Shown here in pieces: positions 32,515-42,001 of a stretch of 64,000 bases of DNA (positions are counted from its first letter, which is position 1; the number at the start of each line of letters is the position of its first letter). A program made the translations under genes and the position numbers. The notes below the pieces were generated by a model. That model was not told the origin of the DNA, searched no databases, and worked only from the letters and a program-made list of their open reading frames with translations. Source of the stretch: Pseudoduganella lutea (GTDB lineage Bacteria > Pseudomonadota > Gammaproteobacteria > Burkholderiales > Burkholderiaceae_D); contig NZ_CP035913.1 of the NCBI RefSeq assembly GCF_004209755.1, forward strand, positions 1,674,001 through 1,738,000, written 5' to 3'.

Positions 32515-34917
32515 ATGAATCCATCGAAACTCGTCCTGCGCCCTCTTCCCGCGCTGCTGCTCGGTGCCCTCGTCGGGCAACTGGGCATGGCGCAGGCGCA
32601 GCAGGCACCTGCCACCGCCCCTGTCGCCGCACCTGCGGCCGTCAATCCCGGGACAGCGAAACCGGCCGCCACGCCCACCGTTGCCGGCACGCCCGTCGAT
32701 GAGCCGAAGAAGCCGGCACCCGCGCCGGAGCAGGCTGGCGGCACCCCGATGCAGACCGTGACCGTGGTGGCGGAACGCCCCGCCGAGCAGATCGACCGCT
32801 CCACGTATGACGTGAAGTCGGAAGTGGTGACGCCGAACGCGTCGGCGGCGGACGTGATCGCGAACGTGCCGAACGTCACCGTCGACCAGGATGGCAAGGT
32901 CGCCATCCGCGGCAACCAGAACGCGCAGGTATTCGTCAACGGCAAGCGCTCGGCCATGTTCTCCGGCCAGAACGCGGGCGATGCGCTGAACAGCTATCCG
33001 GCCGAAGCGCTGGAATCCATTGAGGTGATCACCACGCCGGGCGCCGAATTCGGCTCGGAAGGCGGCAGCGGGCCGATCCTGAACCTCGTCACGCGGCGCG
33101 TGCGCGCCCCGGGCAAGCAGGGCACGGCGTCCGTCAACATGGGTACGCAAGGCCGCTACGGCACGTCGCTGTCCGGCAGCTACGTCGTCGGCCGGCTGCA
33201 GGTGGAGGGCCAGGTGGGCGTGATGCGCAATGTCTTCGAGCGCACCGGCTATTCCGATACGGAGACCCAGGTCGGCAGCAACGTGTGGACGACGCACCGC
33301 GAGAACACGAGCCGCACGCCGTCGAAGACGCTGTCGCTGAATCCCACGATCAGCTACAACATCGGCGAAACGGACCGGATCAGCGCGGGCCTCAACTTCA
33401 ACCGGTCGCTGCGCGACACCGGCTCGAACGAGTATTACCAGACGTATCACGGCGGCGCCGCGCCCTACGAGGAATACTTCCGCAGCATCGACCGCGGCAG
33501 CCAGGCCACTGTCTACCAGCTCGCGCTGGGCTGGGAGCGCAAGTACAGCGCCACGGAAAAACTGAACATCGACCTGCGCACGTCGGGCAACGAGTCGAAG
33601 ACGGACAGCTGGAACCGAAACGCCTACGTGGTGGCGCCGCCCGCCGGCGCGCGGCCGGAAAGCACGAACGGCAACGACAAGTCGGAGCGGCTCACCGAAC
33701 TGAGTCTCGACTACAACAAGCGCATCAGCCCCGCCTTCAACTTCAAGGCCGGTGCCAAGGTGGGCCGCCGCACGGGTGAATCGGATGCCGACTACTTCAA
33801 CATCGATCCGCTGACGGGCGAGGAAGTGGTGGACTTCAACCGCGCCAGCGCATTCCGGATGACTGAAAACACGTACGCCGTGTATTTCTCGCCGAACGTG
33901 CGCCTCTCCGAGCACTGGACCATGCTGCCCGGCCTGCGCTACGAGATGGTCGAACGCGACATGGACTACATCAACCAGGGCAACTCGGCCAGCGACTCGA
34001 CGAAGAAGCTGCTGCCAAGCCTGCACCTGCAATACGGCTGGGGCGAGCGCGGCGCCACGGTCACGGGCGCGTATTCGCGGCGCATCAGCAGGCCACAGCC
34101 GGAAGACATCAACCCGAACGTGCAGTACGTGGACGACCAGAACTACTCGCAGGGCGACCCGCGCCTGGCGCCCACGCATGGCGACAAATACGAACTGAAA
34201 TACACGGACACATGGGGAGCCGTGAACAGCAACCTCTCGCTGTTCCGCGAAAAGGACAGCCCGCTGCTGGGCCGCTTCCTCACGCCGGTGCCGGGCAGCA
34301 CGGCCGTCGTCAGCGAGGCGGTGAACTTCGGCGCCAAGACGAACGACGGCATCAGCTGGAACCTGCAGTACAAGCCATCGCGCGAGGTGCGGCTCGACGC
34401 CACGATGGGCGTGCGCCGTGTGACGCAATCGTACCTGGCCACGCTGACGAACGAGAACGGCGTGAACTACTCGGTCGAATCGGAACGGCGCCAGACCACG
34501 CCCACGCTGCAGCTGCGCCTCAACTACTCGGGCTTCGAGGGCCACACGATCCAGGTGAACGGCAACTACACGGGCCGGCAGTTGAACGGCCTGTTCGAAT
34601 CGGAACCGAACTGGCAGGCGCACCTGTCGTGGTCGTGGCGCTTCGCCCCCCAGTGGACGCTGCGCACCAGCGTGCGCGACCTGTTCGACAGCAACGTCAA
34701 CGAGAACCGGCAGATCACGGAGACGGTGCGGCAGTACAACTACAGCGAGCAGCAGGGCCGCACCTTCATGGTCGCCCTCAGCTACAGCTTCGGCGGCGTC
34801 TCCGGCGACCCGAGCCTGCGCAACAACCCCGGCATGTTCCGCGGCCCGCAAGGCGATGGCCCCCGCGGCCCCGGCAGCTTCGGCCCAGGCCCCGGCGGCT
34901 TCGGCCCGGGCATGTAA
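32515..34917 (+). CDS. TonB-dependent outer-membrane receptor (first)
   Basis: 800 residues. The signal peptide is followed by an Ala/Pro-rich linker of about 60 residues. The plug starts at QTVTVVAERPAEQIDRSTYD and includes SAADVIANVPNVTVDQDGKV, AIRGNQNAQVFVNGKRSA, LESIEVITTPGAEFGSEGGS and GPILNLVTRRVR. The rest is a beta-barrel of the OMP_b-brl_3 type, ending in LSYSFGG and an unusual Gly/Pro/Phe-rich tail (GPGSFGPGPGGFGPGM) instead of a terminal aromatic residue. Position inside the pectin cluster suggests uptake of rhamnogalacturonan fragments through the outer membrane. No SusD partner is seen, as usual in Proteobacteria. Confidence 0.88.
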   Translation: MNPSKLVLRPLPALLLGALVGQLGMAQAQQAPATAPVAAPAAVNPGTAKPAATPTVAGTPVDEPKKPAPAPEQAGGTPMQTVTVVAERPAEQIDRSTYDVKSEVVTPNASAADVIANVPNVTVDQDGKVAIRGNQNAQVFVNGKRSAMFSGQNAGDALNSYPAEALESIEVITTPGAEFGSEGGSGPILNLVTRRVRAPGKQGTASVNMGTQGRYGTSLSGSYVVGRLQVEGQVGVMRNVFERTGYSDTETQVGSNVWTTHRENTSRTPSKTLSLNPTISYNIGETDRISAGLNFNRSLRDTGSNEYYQTYHGGAAPYEEYFRSIDRGSQATVYQLALGWERKYSATEKLNIDLRTSGNESKTDSWNRNAYVVAPPAGARPESTNGNDKSERLTELSLDYNKRISPAFNFKAGAKVGRRTGESDADYFNIDPLTGEEVVDFNRASAFRMTENTYAVYFSPNVRLSEHWTMLPGLRYEMVERDMDYINQGNSASDSTKKLLPSLHLQYGWGERGATVTGAYSRRISRPQPEDINPNVQYVDDQNYSQGDPRLAPTHGDKYELKYTDTWGAVNSNLSLFREKDSPLLGRFLTPVPGSTAVVSEAVNFGAKTNDGISWNLQYKPSREVRLDATMGVRRVTQSYLATLTNENGVNYSVESERRQTTPTLQLRLNYSGFEGHTIQVNGNYTGRQLNGLFESEPNWQAHLSWSWRFAPQWTLRTSVRDLFDSNVNENRQITETVRQYNYSEQQGRTFMVALSYSFGGVSGDPSLRNNPGMFRGPQGDGPRGPGSFGPGPGGFGPGM

Positions 34918-34950
34918 AAGCACCTGGTACCAAACCCAGCGGCAGAAGCC

Positions 34951-34977
34951 GGGGTCAGACCCAGCGGGTCTGACCCC
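34951..34977. repeat. GGGGTCAGACCC palindrome (second family, second copy)
   Basis: 12-bp arms (34951-34962, 34966-34977) around AGC, with flanks like those at 32170-32230. It lies 33 bases beyond the TonB-receptor stop codon. Confidence 0.8.
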
Positions 34978-35180
34978 AGTTTTTTGCACTTGGGGTAAAC
35001 GCGTGCGCTATCGATGCGCAGCCCTCCTCATCCCTCCCCCTCTCCAATCAACAATGCGAGCAAAAGCGCCACGAAGCGCTCACCGCATTGCACCCCTCAA
35101 CCATATCGGCTACTGTGACTCCGGATCGAGCGCGCAGATCGCAAGCGCGGCCACCATTAACCCCGGAGACGATAGTTCAA

Positions 35181-36605
35181 GTGAAGAAGACCCCGTTCAA
35201 GATGAAGGCTGGCCGGCTGCTGATCGGCACGCTGCTCGCATGCACCTCCCTGCACCTCATTGCGCAGGAAGCCCCGCCCCCACAGGAAAAAGGCCCGGCC
35301 GCAGCCGACGCGATGCTGCACGCGCTCGTGGTGAAGTACCCGAATCCCTACCGCGCGATGGAAGCGGCCGAGGTGAAGGCCGTGATGGACCGCGTGTTCA
35401 CGTACCTCGACGCCACCACGCCGGCCGAGTTGATCGACAAGACGTCCCATGCGCCGATCGCAAAACTGGACAAGGCCAATCCGAACGCCGTGTTGAAACC
35501 AGGCGACTTCCGCCTGACCAGCTATGAGTGGGGCGTCACGTATGCCGGCATGCTGGCCGCCGGCGCCGCCACGGGCGACAAGCGCTACACCGAGTACACG
35601 ACGAAGCGCCACCAGCTGCTGGCCGACCTTACGCGACTGTACCTGCCGGGTGTGAAGGCCGATCCGGCGAATGCACAGGCACCGATCAAGAGCTTCCTGA
35701 ACCCGCATGCGCTGGACGATGCCGGTGCGCTGTGCATGAGCTTCCTGAAGGCCAAGCAGATGGGCTCCAAGGTGAACTATGGCCAGATGGTGGACATCTG
35801 CGGCAAGTTCGTCACCGAGAAAGAGTACCGCCTGCCGGATGGCACGCTGGCGCGCGGCGGCCCGGATGGCAAGGGCGGCAACAAGCAGCGTCCGCTGACG
35901 AACACGCTGTGGCTGGACGACATGTTCATGGGCGTGCCCACCATCGCGCTGCTGGGCAAGGATACGGGCAACACGAAATACTATGACGACGCGGTGAAGC
36001 AGGTGCTGCAGTTCTCGCAGCGCATGTTCAACCCGCAGCTGGGCATCTACATGCACGGCTACGTGGAAGGCCTGCGCGACCACCCGGAACTGCACTGGGC
36101 GCGCGCCAACGGCTGGGCCATCATGGCGATGGTCGAAGTGCTCGAAGTGCTGCCGAAGACCCACAAGGGCTACAAGGCCGTGGAAGACCAGTTGCGTGCC
36201 CATGCAAAGGGCCTGGCGAAATTCCAGCACAAGGATGGCCTGTGGCACCAGCTGATCGACCGTAACGACTCCTACCTGGAAACGTCGGCCACGGCGATCT
36301 ACGCATATGCGATCGCGCGCGCCGTCAACCGCGGCTACCTCGACAAGGAAATGTATGGCCCAATGGCCAACCTGGCATGGAACGCGGTGGCCTCGAAGGT
36401 GAATGCGAAAGGCGAGATCGAAGGCATCTGCGTGGGCACCGGCATGGCGTTCGACCCGGCGTTCTACTACTACCGCCCCACCAGCACCCGCGCCGCGCAC
36501 GGCTACGGCCCGCTGCTGCTGGCGGGCGCCGAGATCATCGAGATGAACAAGAAATTCAAGTTCGGCCTGAACGACAGCGGCTTCATGTACCAGGGCCAGC
36601 GCTGA
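35181..36605 (+). CDS. Unsaturated rhamnogalacturonyl hydrolase, GH88/GH105 type (first)
   Basis: About 474 residues from GTG 35181 (ATG 35202 is the alternative). GGAGA lies upstream and a signal peptide (MKAGRLLIGTLLACTSLHLIA) follows. Alpha/alpha-barrel blocks: SYEWGVTYAGMLAAGAATGD, TLWLDDMFMGVPTIALLGKD with the catalytic Asp, WARANGWAIMAMVEVLE, DGLWHQLID, LETSATAIYAYAIARAVNRG and GICVGTGM. The enzyme hydrates the unsaturated uronyl end that lyases leave on oligogalacturonan or rhamnogalacturonan, releasing the sugar behind it. A terminator follows at 36628. Confidence 0.87.
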   Translation: MKKTPFKMKAGRLLIGTLLACTSLHLIAQEAPPPQEKGPAAADAMLHALVVKYPNPYRAMEAAEVKAVMDRVFTYLDATTPAELIDKTSHAPIAKLDKANPNAVLKPGDFRLTSYEWGVTYAGMLAAGAATGDKRYTEYTTKRHQLLADLTRLYLPGVKADPANAQAPIKSFLNPHALDDAGALCMSFLKAKQMGSKVNYGQMVDICGKFVTEKEYRLPDGTLARGGPDGKGGNKQRPLTNTLWLDDMFMGVPTIALLGKDTGNTKYYDDAVKQVLQFSQRMFNPQLGIYMHGYVEGLRDHPELHWARANGWAIMAMVEVLEVLPKTHKGYKAVEDQLRAHAKGLAKFQHKDGLWHQLIDRNDSYLETSATAIYAYAIARAVNRGYLDKEMYGPMANLAWNAVASKVNAKGEIEGICVGTGMAFDPAFYYYRPTSTRAAHGYGPLLLAGAEIIEMNKKFKFGLNDSGFMYQGQR

Positions 36606-36627
36606 TCATCCAGCGCGCATGACATCG

Positions 36628-36667
36628 CGGCTGCGCTTCCCCATGCGGGACCGCAGCCGTTTTTTTT
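36628..36667 (+). terminator. Terminator between the GH105 and PL11 genes
   Basis: The stem CGGCTGCG/CGCAGCCG (36628-36635 with 36652-36659), loop of 16 bases, is followed by eight T residues. It separates the two plus-strand genes, so the PL11 gene needs its own promoter or readthrough. Confidence 0.8.
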
Positions 36668-36685
36668 CATCGCAGGAGACAGATA

Positions 36686-38656
36686 TTGAAAACAACGATG
36701 ACCCTTTGCGCGACCGCCGTCGCGGCGGCGATGCTGGCCGCCTGCGGCACCACGGGTACGGCGAACGTGGCGGCGCCCGGTGCCGGAACAGCGATCGCCA
36801 CCGCGATGGTGCCGGCGAAAACGACCATGCAGCTGGAGAAGCTGGATCGCGGCACTGTCGCCGTACGTGGCAGGGACGGCACGCTGGTGAGCTGGCGTTC
36901 GCTGGCGACCGATGCGCCGGGACTGGCGTTCAACGTCTATCGCGATGGTAAAAAGCTCAATGGCGAACCGGTCGCCACGTCCACCAATTACGTCGATACG
37001 GCCGGCGGCGCCGGCAGCTACGAGGTGCGCGAGGTAGTCAACGGCGCGGAAGGCGCGGCCAGCAAGGCGCTGGCCATCGATGGCTTCCTCACCGTGCCGC
37101 TGCAGCGCCCGGCCGGTGGCAAGACGGCCGATGGCAAGGAGTACACGTACAACGCCAACGATGCCTCGGTGGCCGACCTCGATGGCGATGGCCAGTACGA
37201 GATCGTGCTGAAATGGGACCCGAGCGAATCAAAGGACAACTGCTGCGCGGGCTTCACCGGCAACGTGCTGCTCGACGCCTACCGGCTCGATGGCACGCTG
37301 CTGTGGCGCGTGGACCTGGGCCGCAACATCCGTGCCGGTGCGCACTACACGCAGTTCCAGGTAGCCGACTACGATGGCGACGGCAAGGCCGAGCTGATCG
37401 TCAAGACGGCGGATGGTACGCGTGATGGCGCGGGCAGGATCATCGGCGACGCGGGCGCCAATTGGGTCAGCGGCAGCGGAGAAATCGAGCAGTCCGACCG
37501 CACGGGCTCGCGCCTCACCGACGACGGCAAGCTGATGGCTGGCTTCATGGGCCGCATCGTGAAGGGGCCGGAATACCTGTCCGTGTTCGAAGGCGCCACG
37601 GGGCGCGTGCTGGACACGATTCCCTACCCGTCGAAGCGCGGCGAGGACGGCGACAACCCGGGCGCCGACGCGCTGAAGGCGCGCTGGGGCGACGGCTACG
37701 CCAACCGGTCCGACCGTCACCTGGCCGGCACCGCCTGGCTGGACGGCAAGCACCCGAGCGCCATCTTCGCCCGCGGCTACTATGCACGCACCACGATCGC
37801 CGCCGTCGATTTCGCGGGCGGAAAACTGCGCCAGCGCTGGTACTTCGATTCCGAAGCGGCCGGCGTGCCTCAGGGGTATTCGGGCCAGGGCAACCACCAG
37901 CTCAGCGTGGCCGACCTCGATGGCGACGGCCGGCACGAGATCCTGTATGGCGCGATGGCGCTGGACGACGATGGCAAGCCGCTGTGGACGACCGGCATGG
38001 GCCACGGCGACGCGATGCACGTGGGCGACCTCGATCCGACCCGCCCCGGCCTGGAAAAATGGGGCGTGCACGAGAACATGCAGATGGCGCAAAACCGCGG
38101 CGCGGCCATGGTCGACGCGCGCACCGGCGAAGTACTGTGGTCCACGCCCGCCACGAAGGACACGGGCCGCGGCGCCACGGGCGACATCGATCCCCGCTTC
38201 CCGGGCGCCGAAGCCTGGTCGGCCGCGTCGCCGAACCTGTTCGACGTGAAGGGCAACGTGATTGCTTCGACCCGGCCGGCCCAGATGAACTTCATGATGT
38301 GGTGGGACGGCGACCTGCAGCGCGAACTGCTCGACGGCACCAAGGTCTCCAAGTGGAACTGGCAATCGGGCAGCGCCGACGTGCTGCTCGACGCGCAAGG
38401 CACCGCGTCGAACAACGGCACCAAGTCGAACCCTGCGCTGTCCGCGGACCTGTTCGGCGACTGGCGCGAGGAAGTCATCTGGCGCGCGGCCGACAATAAC
38501 AGCCTGCGCATCTACTCGACATCCATCCCCACCACGCACAAACTGACGACCCTGATGCACGACCCGCAATACCGTGCCGCCATCGCCTGGCAGAACACCG
38601 CGTATAACCAGCCGCCCTGGCCGTCGTACTACATCGGTGAAGGCATGCCGAAGTAA
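36686..38656 (+). CDS. Rhamnogalacturonan lyase, PL11 family
   Basis: 656 residues from a TTG at 36686 behind CAGGAGAC. A lipoprotein signal ends at LAAC (Cys20). The eight-bladed propeller of PL11 shows AVRGRDGTLVSWRSLATDAP, NVYRDGKKLN, ASVADLDGDGQYEIVLKWDP, LLDAYRLDGTLLWRVDLGRN, DYDGDGKAELIVKTADGT, YYARTTIAAVDF and QLSVADLDGDGRHEILYGAM. DLDGDG/DYDGDG are calcium-binding loops. The lyase cuts rhamnose-galacturonate bonds in the rhamnogalacturonan I backbone by beta-elimination and is probably anchored to the outer membrane. The closest well-studied relatives are YesW/YesX. Confidence 0.92.
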   Translation: MKTTMTLCATAVAAAMLAACGTTGTANVAAPGAGTAIATAMVPAKTTMQLEKLDRGTVAVRGRDGTLVSWRSLATDAPGLAFNVYRDGKKLNGEPVATSTNYVDTAGGAGSYEVREVVNGAEGAASKALAIDGFLTVPLQRPAGGKTADGKEYTYNANDASVADLDGDGQYEIVLKWDPSESKDNCCAGFTGNVLLDAYRLDGTLLWRVDLGRNIRAGAHYTQFQVADYDGDGKAELIVKTADGTRDGAGRIIGDAGANWVSGSGEIEQSDRTGSRLTDDGKLMAGFMGRIVKGPEYLSVFEGATGRVLDTIPYPSKRGEDGDNPGADALKARWGDGYANRSDRHLAGTAWLDGKHPSAIFARGYYARTTIAAVDFAGGKLRQRWYFDSEAAGVPQGYSGQGNHQLSVADLDGDGRHEILYGAMALDDDGKPLWTTGMGHGDAMHVGDLDPTRPGLEKWGVHENMQMAQNRGAAMVDARTGEVLWSTPATKDTGRGATGDIDPRFPGAEAWSAASPNLFDVKGNVIASTRPAQMNFMMWWDGDLQRELLDGTKVSKWNWQSGSADVLLDAQGTASNNGTKSNPALSADLFGDWREEVIWRAADNNSLRIYSTSIPTTHKLTTLMHDPQYRAAIAWQNTAYNQPPWPSYYIGEGMPK

Positions 38657-38682
38657 CGCGTGCCCACGGCCTTCGAGCCGCT

Positions 38683-38730
38683 GGTGTCAGACATTTTTAT
38701 CCGGCCTTTTGGATAAAAGTGTGTGACACC
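38683..38730. repeat. Long palindrome, GGTGTCAGAC type
   Basis: Arms begin GGTGTCAGACATTTTTATCC and close with GGATAAAAGTGTGTGACACC. The loop is ggcctttt. The lower stem differs from the other copies (TTTTATCC/GGATAAAA), with pairing kept. Confidence 0.8.
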
Positions 38731-38765
38731 GGTTCTCCCGTGCGCTTGCTGCCGGCCGAGGAAAA

Positions 38766-38817
38766 CCGGTGTCTGACACCTTTTCCTGAAAAGCCCCAGG
38801 AAAAAGTGTCAGACACC
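38766..38817. repeat. Long palindrome, GGTGTCTGACACC type
   Basis: Arms 38766-38788 and 38797-38817 with lower stem CTTTTTCCTG-like against CAGGAAAAAG. It is separated from the copy at 38683 by a spacer bounded by GGTTCTC and GAAAACC. Together they lie between the convergent PL11 and tandem-esterase genes. Confidence 0.8.
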
Positions 38818-38834
38818 AGGCAGATCGAGCATTG

Positions 38835-40514
38835 TCAGTGCTTCACGCCTTCCACCTGCCGGCCTTGTGCTGACAGCCATTTGTCCACCACCCCGCCCGG
38901 CAGGCTGCGCAAGGCGGCGACCACGCGCTGGGCGTTGAACGCGGCGCCGGCGTCGTTGGTATGCGTGCGCGCATCGCTGAAATACGTGTCCACGACGCCG
39001 GCACCGGCGCGGCGGTAGCCTTCCGTGATCACCATCGTCAGGTCGACGAACTGCGCGCCGTGGCGCTGGGCCACTTCGCGGCCCCACTGGGCGAAGTTCT
39101 CGAAGTCGCGGCGGTCCTGCCATGCGTCGCGGTGCGGGACCGGCGACAGCACCACCACCGTCGCGCCCTTTGCCTTGGCATCCTGCACGTAGCGCGCCAT
39201 GTACCAGCCGAACGTGTGCACCTGTTCGACCGTGCCGTCGGGTTTCCTGTCTTCCACCGTCTCGGGGCCGGTACCGGGGCCGGAGGCGCGACCCTTCATG
39301 GCGGGGTCGCCGATCCGGCCGCCATCGTTGTGGCCGAACTGGATCGCCACCACGTCGCCGGCTTTCAACTGGTCGAGCACCCGCTGCCAACGGCCCTCGG
39401 TGTAGAACGTGCGGCTGCTGCGCCCGCCGATCGCGTGGTTGACGACGTTGGCCTTGCCCGCGTCGAAGTATGGCGCGATGCGCTCGCCCCAGCCGACATG
39501 GCCGCCCGCGCCGCCGCTCTTCACGGTGGAGTCGCCGACCAGGTGCAGCGTGGGCAGCGCGCTGTTCGCGGCCTGCTCGGCTTTTACGGCTGCCGCGTCG
39601 ACGACCGGGCGCTCGTCCTCGTTGGCCGGGATGGCCTTGCCACGCTCGTTCAATGCGCCAACGAGCGTTTGCAGGCCCAGTGCCCTGATGCCGCCGACGA
39701 CGATCCGTGCGTTCAGGTCCGCGCCGGCCCAGTTGGTGTGCACGGATTCGTCCGGCGTCACGAGTGGGAACAGCTTCATCACCTCGTCGCGGCCCATCTC
39801 GTCGTAGCGGCGTGCGGCCAGTTCGTTCAGGTCGATGAAGCCCGCTTTCTCCCGCTGCGCCACTTCCTTCGCCCAGCCCGCGTAGTCGCCGGCATTGCGG
39901 CGCACTTTTCCATCCTCGCTCCAGCGCTTGCGGGGGATCAGCGACACCACGACCGGCGTGGCGCCCTTCGCGCGGATCTGCGCGATGTAGTCGGTCAGGT
40001 ACCAGCCATAGCTGTGCACCGTTTCGCGCTGCTTCGTCAGCAGGTTGTCGATTTCCTCGGTCTCGTTGCCGGTGCCGCGGATCGTGCCGCGCGCGCGGCT
40101 GGTGTCGTTGATGGCGCTGGCGTCGTTGTGCCCGAACTGCATCAGCACCACGTCGCCCTTCTTGACCAGTGCCAGCGTGCGCTGCCAGTGGCCGCTGGTG
40201 ACGTAGGTGCGGCTCGACAGCCCGCCGACGGCGCGGTTGACAACGTTGATCTTCGACGTATCGAAGTAGTTCGCGATCGGATTGCCCCAGCCCCACTGGC
40301 CGGCCGGGCCCTTGCCCTGGCCGTCGTCGTGGCCATTGCGCACGGTGGAATGGCCGATCAGGATCAGCGATGGCAGCGCCGGGTTGGCCGGTTCCGGCAG
40401 CACGACCAGTGCCTTGGCCGGATCGGTATTCACCGCCGCCGGCAGAAGGGCCTGGGCCTGGACCACCGCGTGGCAAAAGAGGAAAAGAACAAGGGATTGA
40501 AGGTAGCGTTTCAT
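38835..40514 (-). CDS. Tandem-domain SGNH esterase (two rhamnogalacturonan-acetylesterase-like domains)
   Basis: 559 residues with a signal peptide (MKRYLQSLVLFLFCHAVVQA). Domain 1 (about 48-290) has IGHSTVRNG, GWGNPIANYFD, AVGGLSSRTY, LMQFGHNDAS and SVHTNWAGADLNARI. Domain 2 (about 320-545) has VGDSTVKSG, GWGERIAPYFD, AIGGRSSRTF, IQFGHNDGG and RTHTNDAGAAFNAQRV. Nucleophile Ser, oxyanion Gly/Asn and the final Asp/His-like positions are kept in both. In domain 1 the Asp of the GDS block is His55. Most family members have one domain, so this is a fusion or duplication. It probably deacetylates pectin in the periplasm. It is divergent from the PL22-like gene. Confidence 0.85.
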   Translation of the reverse strand: MKRYLQSLVLFLFCHAVVQAQALLPAAVNTDPAKALVVLPEPANPALPSLILIGHSTVRNGHDDGQGKGPAGQWGWGNPIANYFDTSKINVVNRAVGGLSSRTYVTSGHWQRTLALVKKGDVVLMQFGHNDASAINDTSRARGTIRGTGNETEEIDNLLTKQRETVHSYGWYLTDYIAQIRAKGATPVVVSLIPRKRWSEDGKVRRNAGDYAGWAKEVAQREKAGFIDLNELAARRYDEMGRDEVMKLFPLVTPDESVHTNWAGADLNARIVVGGIRALGLQTLVGALNERGKAIPANEDERPVVDAAAVKAEQAANSALPTLHLVGDSTVKSGGAGGHVGWGERIAPYFDAGKANVVNHAIGGRSSRTFYTEGRWQRVLDQLKAGDVVAIQFGHNDGGRIGDPAMKGRASGPGTGPETVEDRKPDGTVEQVHTFGWYMARYVQDAKAKGATVVVLSPVPHRDAWQDRRDFENFAQWGREVAQRHGAQFVDLTMVITEGYRRAGAGVVDTYFSDARTHTNDAGAAFNAQRVVAALRSLPGGVVDKWLSAQGRQVEGVKH

Positions 40515-40646
40515 GGAACCATTCTAAGGCAGCGGTTTTGCGGCGCTCCGCGACGGCTTGCAAACGATCAGGAAGATGAGTGGAGCAAGGATGCGCAAAC
40601 GTGCTTGCCGGCGCACAATCGGCCCTTTCCACCCTGGGCACACACG

Positions 40647-41993
40647 ATGAACACCTCCACCCTGCTGCGCGCCGCCGTCTGCGCGGCGCTCTGCCTCACC
40701 ACTGCTGCGCATGCGGGCATCGGCCAGCGTTTCCCGTCCGAGCGCAAGGTCGTCAAGGACCCGGTTACGGGCACGATGCTGACGTTCCTCACCAGTACCC
40801 CGCAGGGCGATTCAAAGATCTATCCGACGCACCCGCAATGGACATCCGACGGCAAATGGCTCGTGTTCCGCTCGAACCGCGTGAAGGGCGAGGCGATGGC
40901 CGTCAACGAAGCCACCGGCGACATCGTGCAGGTGACCGAGGGCGGTTACTCGGGCATGCTCAATATCGCGCAAAAGTCGATGAAGCTGTTCTTCATGCGC
41001 CCCGGCGCCGAACAGGGCGTGCTGCAGATCGTGGAGGTGGACCTGGCGGCCGTGTTCCGCGACAGCGCCGCCGGCAGGATGAAGCCGGCCGCCGAATATC
41101 AGCGCATCGCAGGCACCACGCCGGCCGAGCTGGAAGCGGGCGGCGACATGGCGCTCGACGCCGACGAGGAATGGGTGTACTTCCGCGTGGGCCGCAATGC
41201 GGCGGCGAAGCACCTGCCGGCGGGCGCGAAGATCGAGGAGAACTTCGGCCCGCGCAATATGGGTGCGGGCCCGAACGGCATCGCGCGGATGAACGTCAAG
41301 ACAGGTGAAATCCGGCACGTGGTCTCGGTAGGCTTCCAGATCGGCCATATCCAGGCCAACCTGTGGAACCCTGGCGAGATCGTGTTCTGCTGGGAGACCG
41401 GCGGCAAGTCGCCGCAGCGCACGTGGACCGTGCGGTCCGACGGCACCGGCCTGCGCCCGCTGTATCCGGAAGCGCCGTACGAATGGGTAACGCACGAGGC
41501 GGTGATTACGAAGGATGAAGTGGCGATGGCGCTGATGGGTCACCGCCCCGTGAAGGATGGCGGCGGCGGCGTGGCCGCACCCGCGACCGGCGTCTACGGC
41601 GCCAATCCAGGGCAGGATGCCGCCTGGGGCGACGCCGGCACGCGCGAAAAGCCGACCGGGCTCGCCATCGTCAACCTGCGCACCCGCGAGATGACGATCG
41701 CGGGACAGACGCCTTCCGGCAGCGGCCTGTGGCACGTGCACGGCTCGCCCGACGGCCGCTTTGCAGTCGGCGACGATTTTTCGCGGTCGCTGTGGCTGAT
41801 CGACCGGAAGACCCGCGAGATGAAGCTGCTCACGACCGGCCACAAGGACACCGCCGCCGACCATCCGCATCCCACCTTCAACGCGGCCGGCACGAAGATC
41901 CAGATCCAGTCCGCCATGCTGTCCGCCGATGGCAAGGCAATGAACATCGTCGTGGTGCCGGTGCCGAAGGATTGGCTGAAGCGAAAACATTAA
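40647..41993 (+). CDS. Oligogalacturonate-lyase-like protein (PL22-type propeller)
   Basis: 448 residues with signal peptide MNTSTLLRAAVCAALCLTTAAHA. It opens GIGQRFPSERKVVKDPVTG, then FLTSTPQGDSKIYPTHPQWT and SDGKWLVFRSNR, a pattern of PL22 oligogalacturonide lyases. Later blocks are QIGHIQANLWNPGEIVFCWE, YEWVTHEAVITKDEVAMALM, GLWHVHGSPDGRFAVGDDFS and TAADHPHPTFNAAGTKIQIQ. The spread-out His residues could bind the manganese of this family. Typical PL22 enzymes are cytoplasmic, whereas this one is exported. A general TolB-like propeller is the alternative reading. Confidence 0.72.
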   Translation: MNTSTLLRAAVCAALCLTTAAHAGIGQRFPSERKVVKDPVTGTMLTFLTSTPQGDSKIYPTHPQWTSDGKWLVFRSNRVKGEAMAVNEATGDIVQVTEGGYSGMLNIAQKSMKLFFMRPGAEQGVLQIVEVDLAAVFRDSAAGRMKPAAEYQRIAGTTPAELEAGGDMALDADEEWVYFRVGRNAAAKHLPAGAKIEENFGPRNMGAGPNGIARMNVKTGEIRHVVSVGFQIGHIQANLWNPGEIVFCWETGGKSPQRTWTVRSDGTGLRPLYPEAPYEWVTHEAVITKDEVAMALMGHRPVKDGGGGVAAPATGVYGANPGQDAAWGDAGTREKPTGLAIVNLRTREMTIAGQTPSGSGLWHVHGSPDGRFAVGDDFSRSLWLIDRKTREMKLLTTGHKDTAADHPHPTFNAAGTKIQIQSAMLSADGKAMNIVVVPVPKDWLKRKH

Positions 41994-42001
41994 CAGCGAA
42001 C

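Noticed and set aside
32434..34989. Open frame of about 850 codons opposite the first TonB receptor
   Set aside because: It mirrors the receptor codons and has His/Val/Arg-rich shadow composition. The receptor on the plus strand has clear domains.
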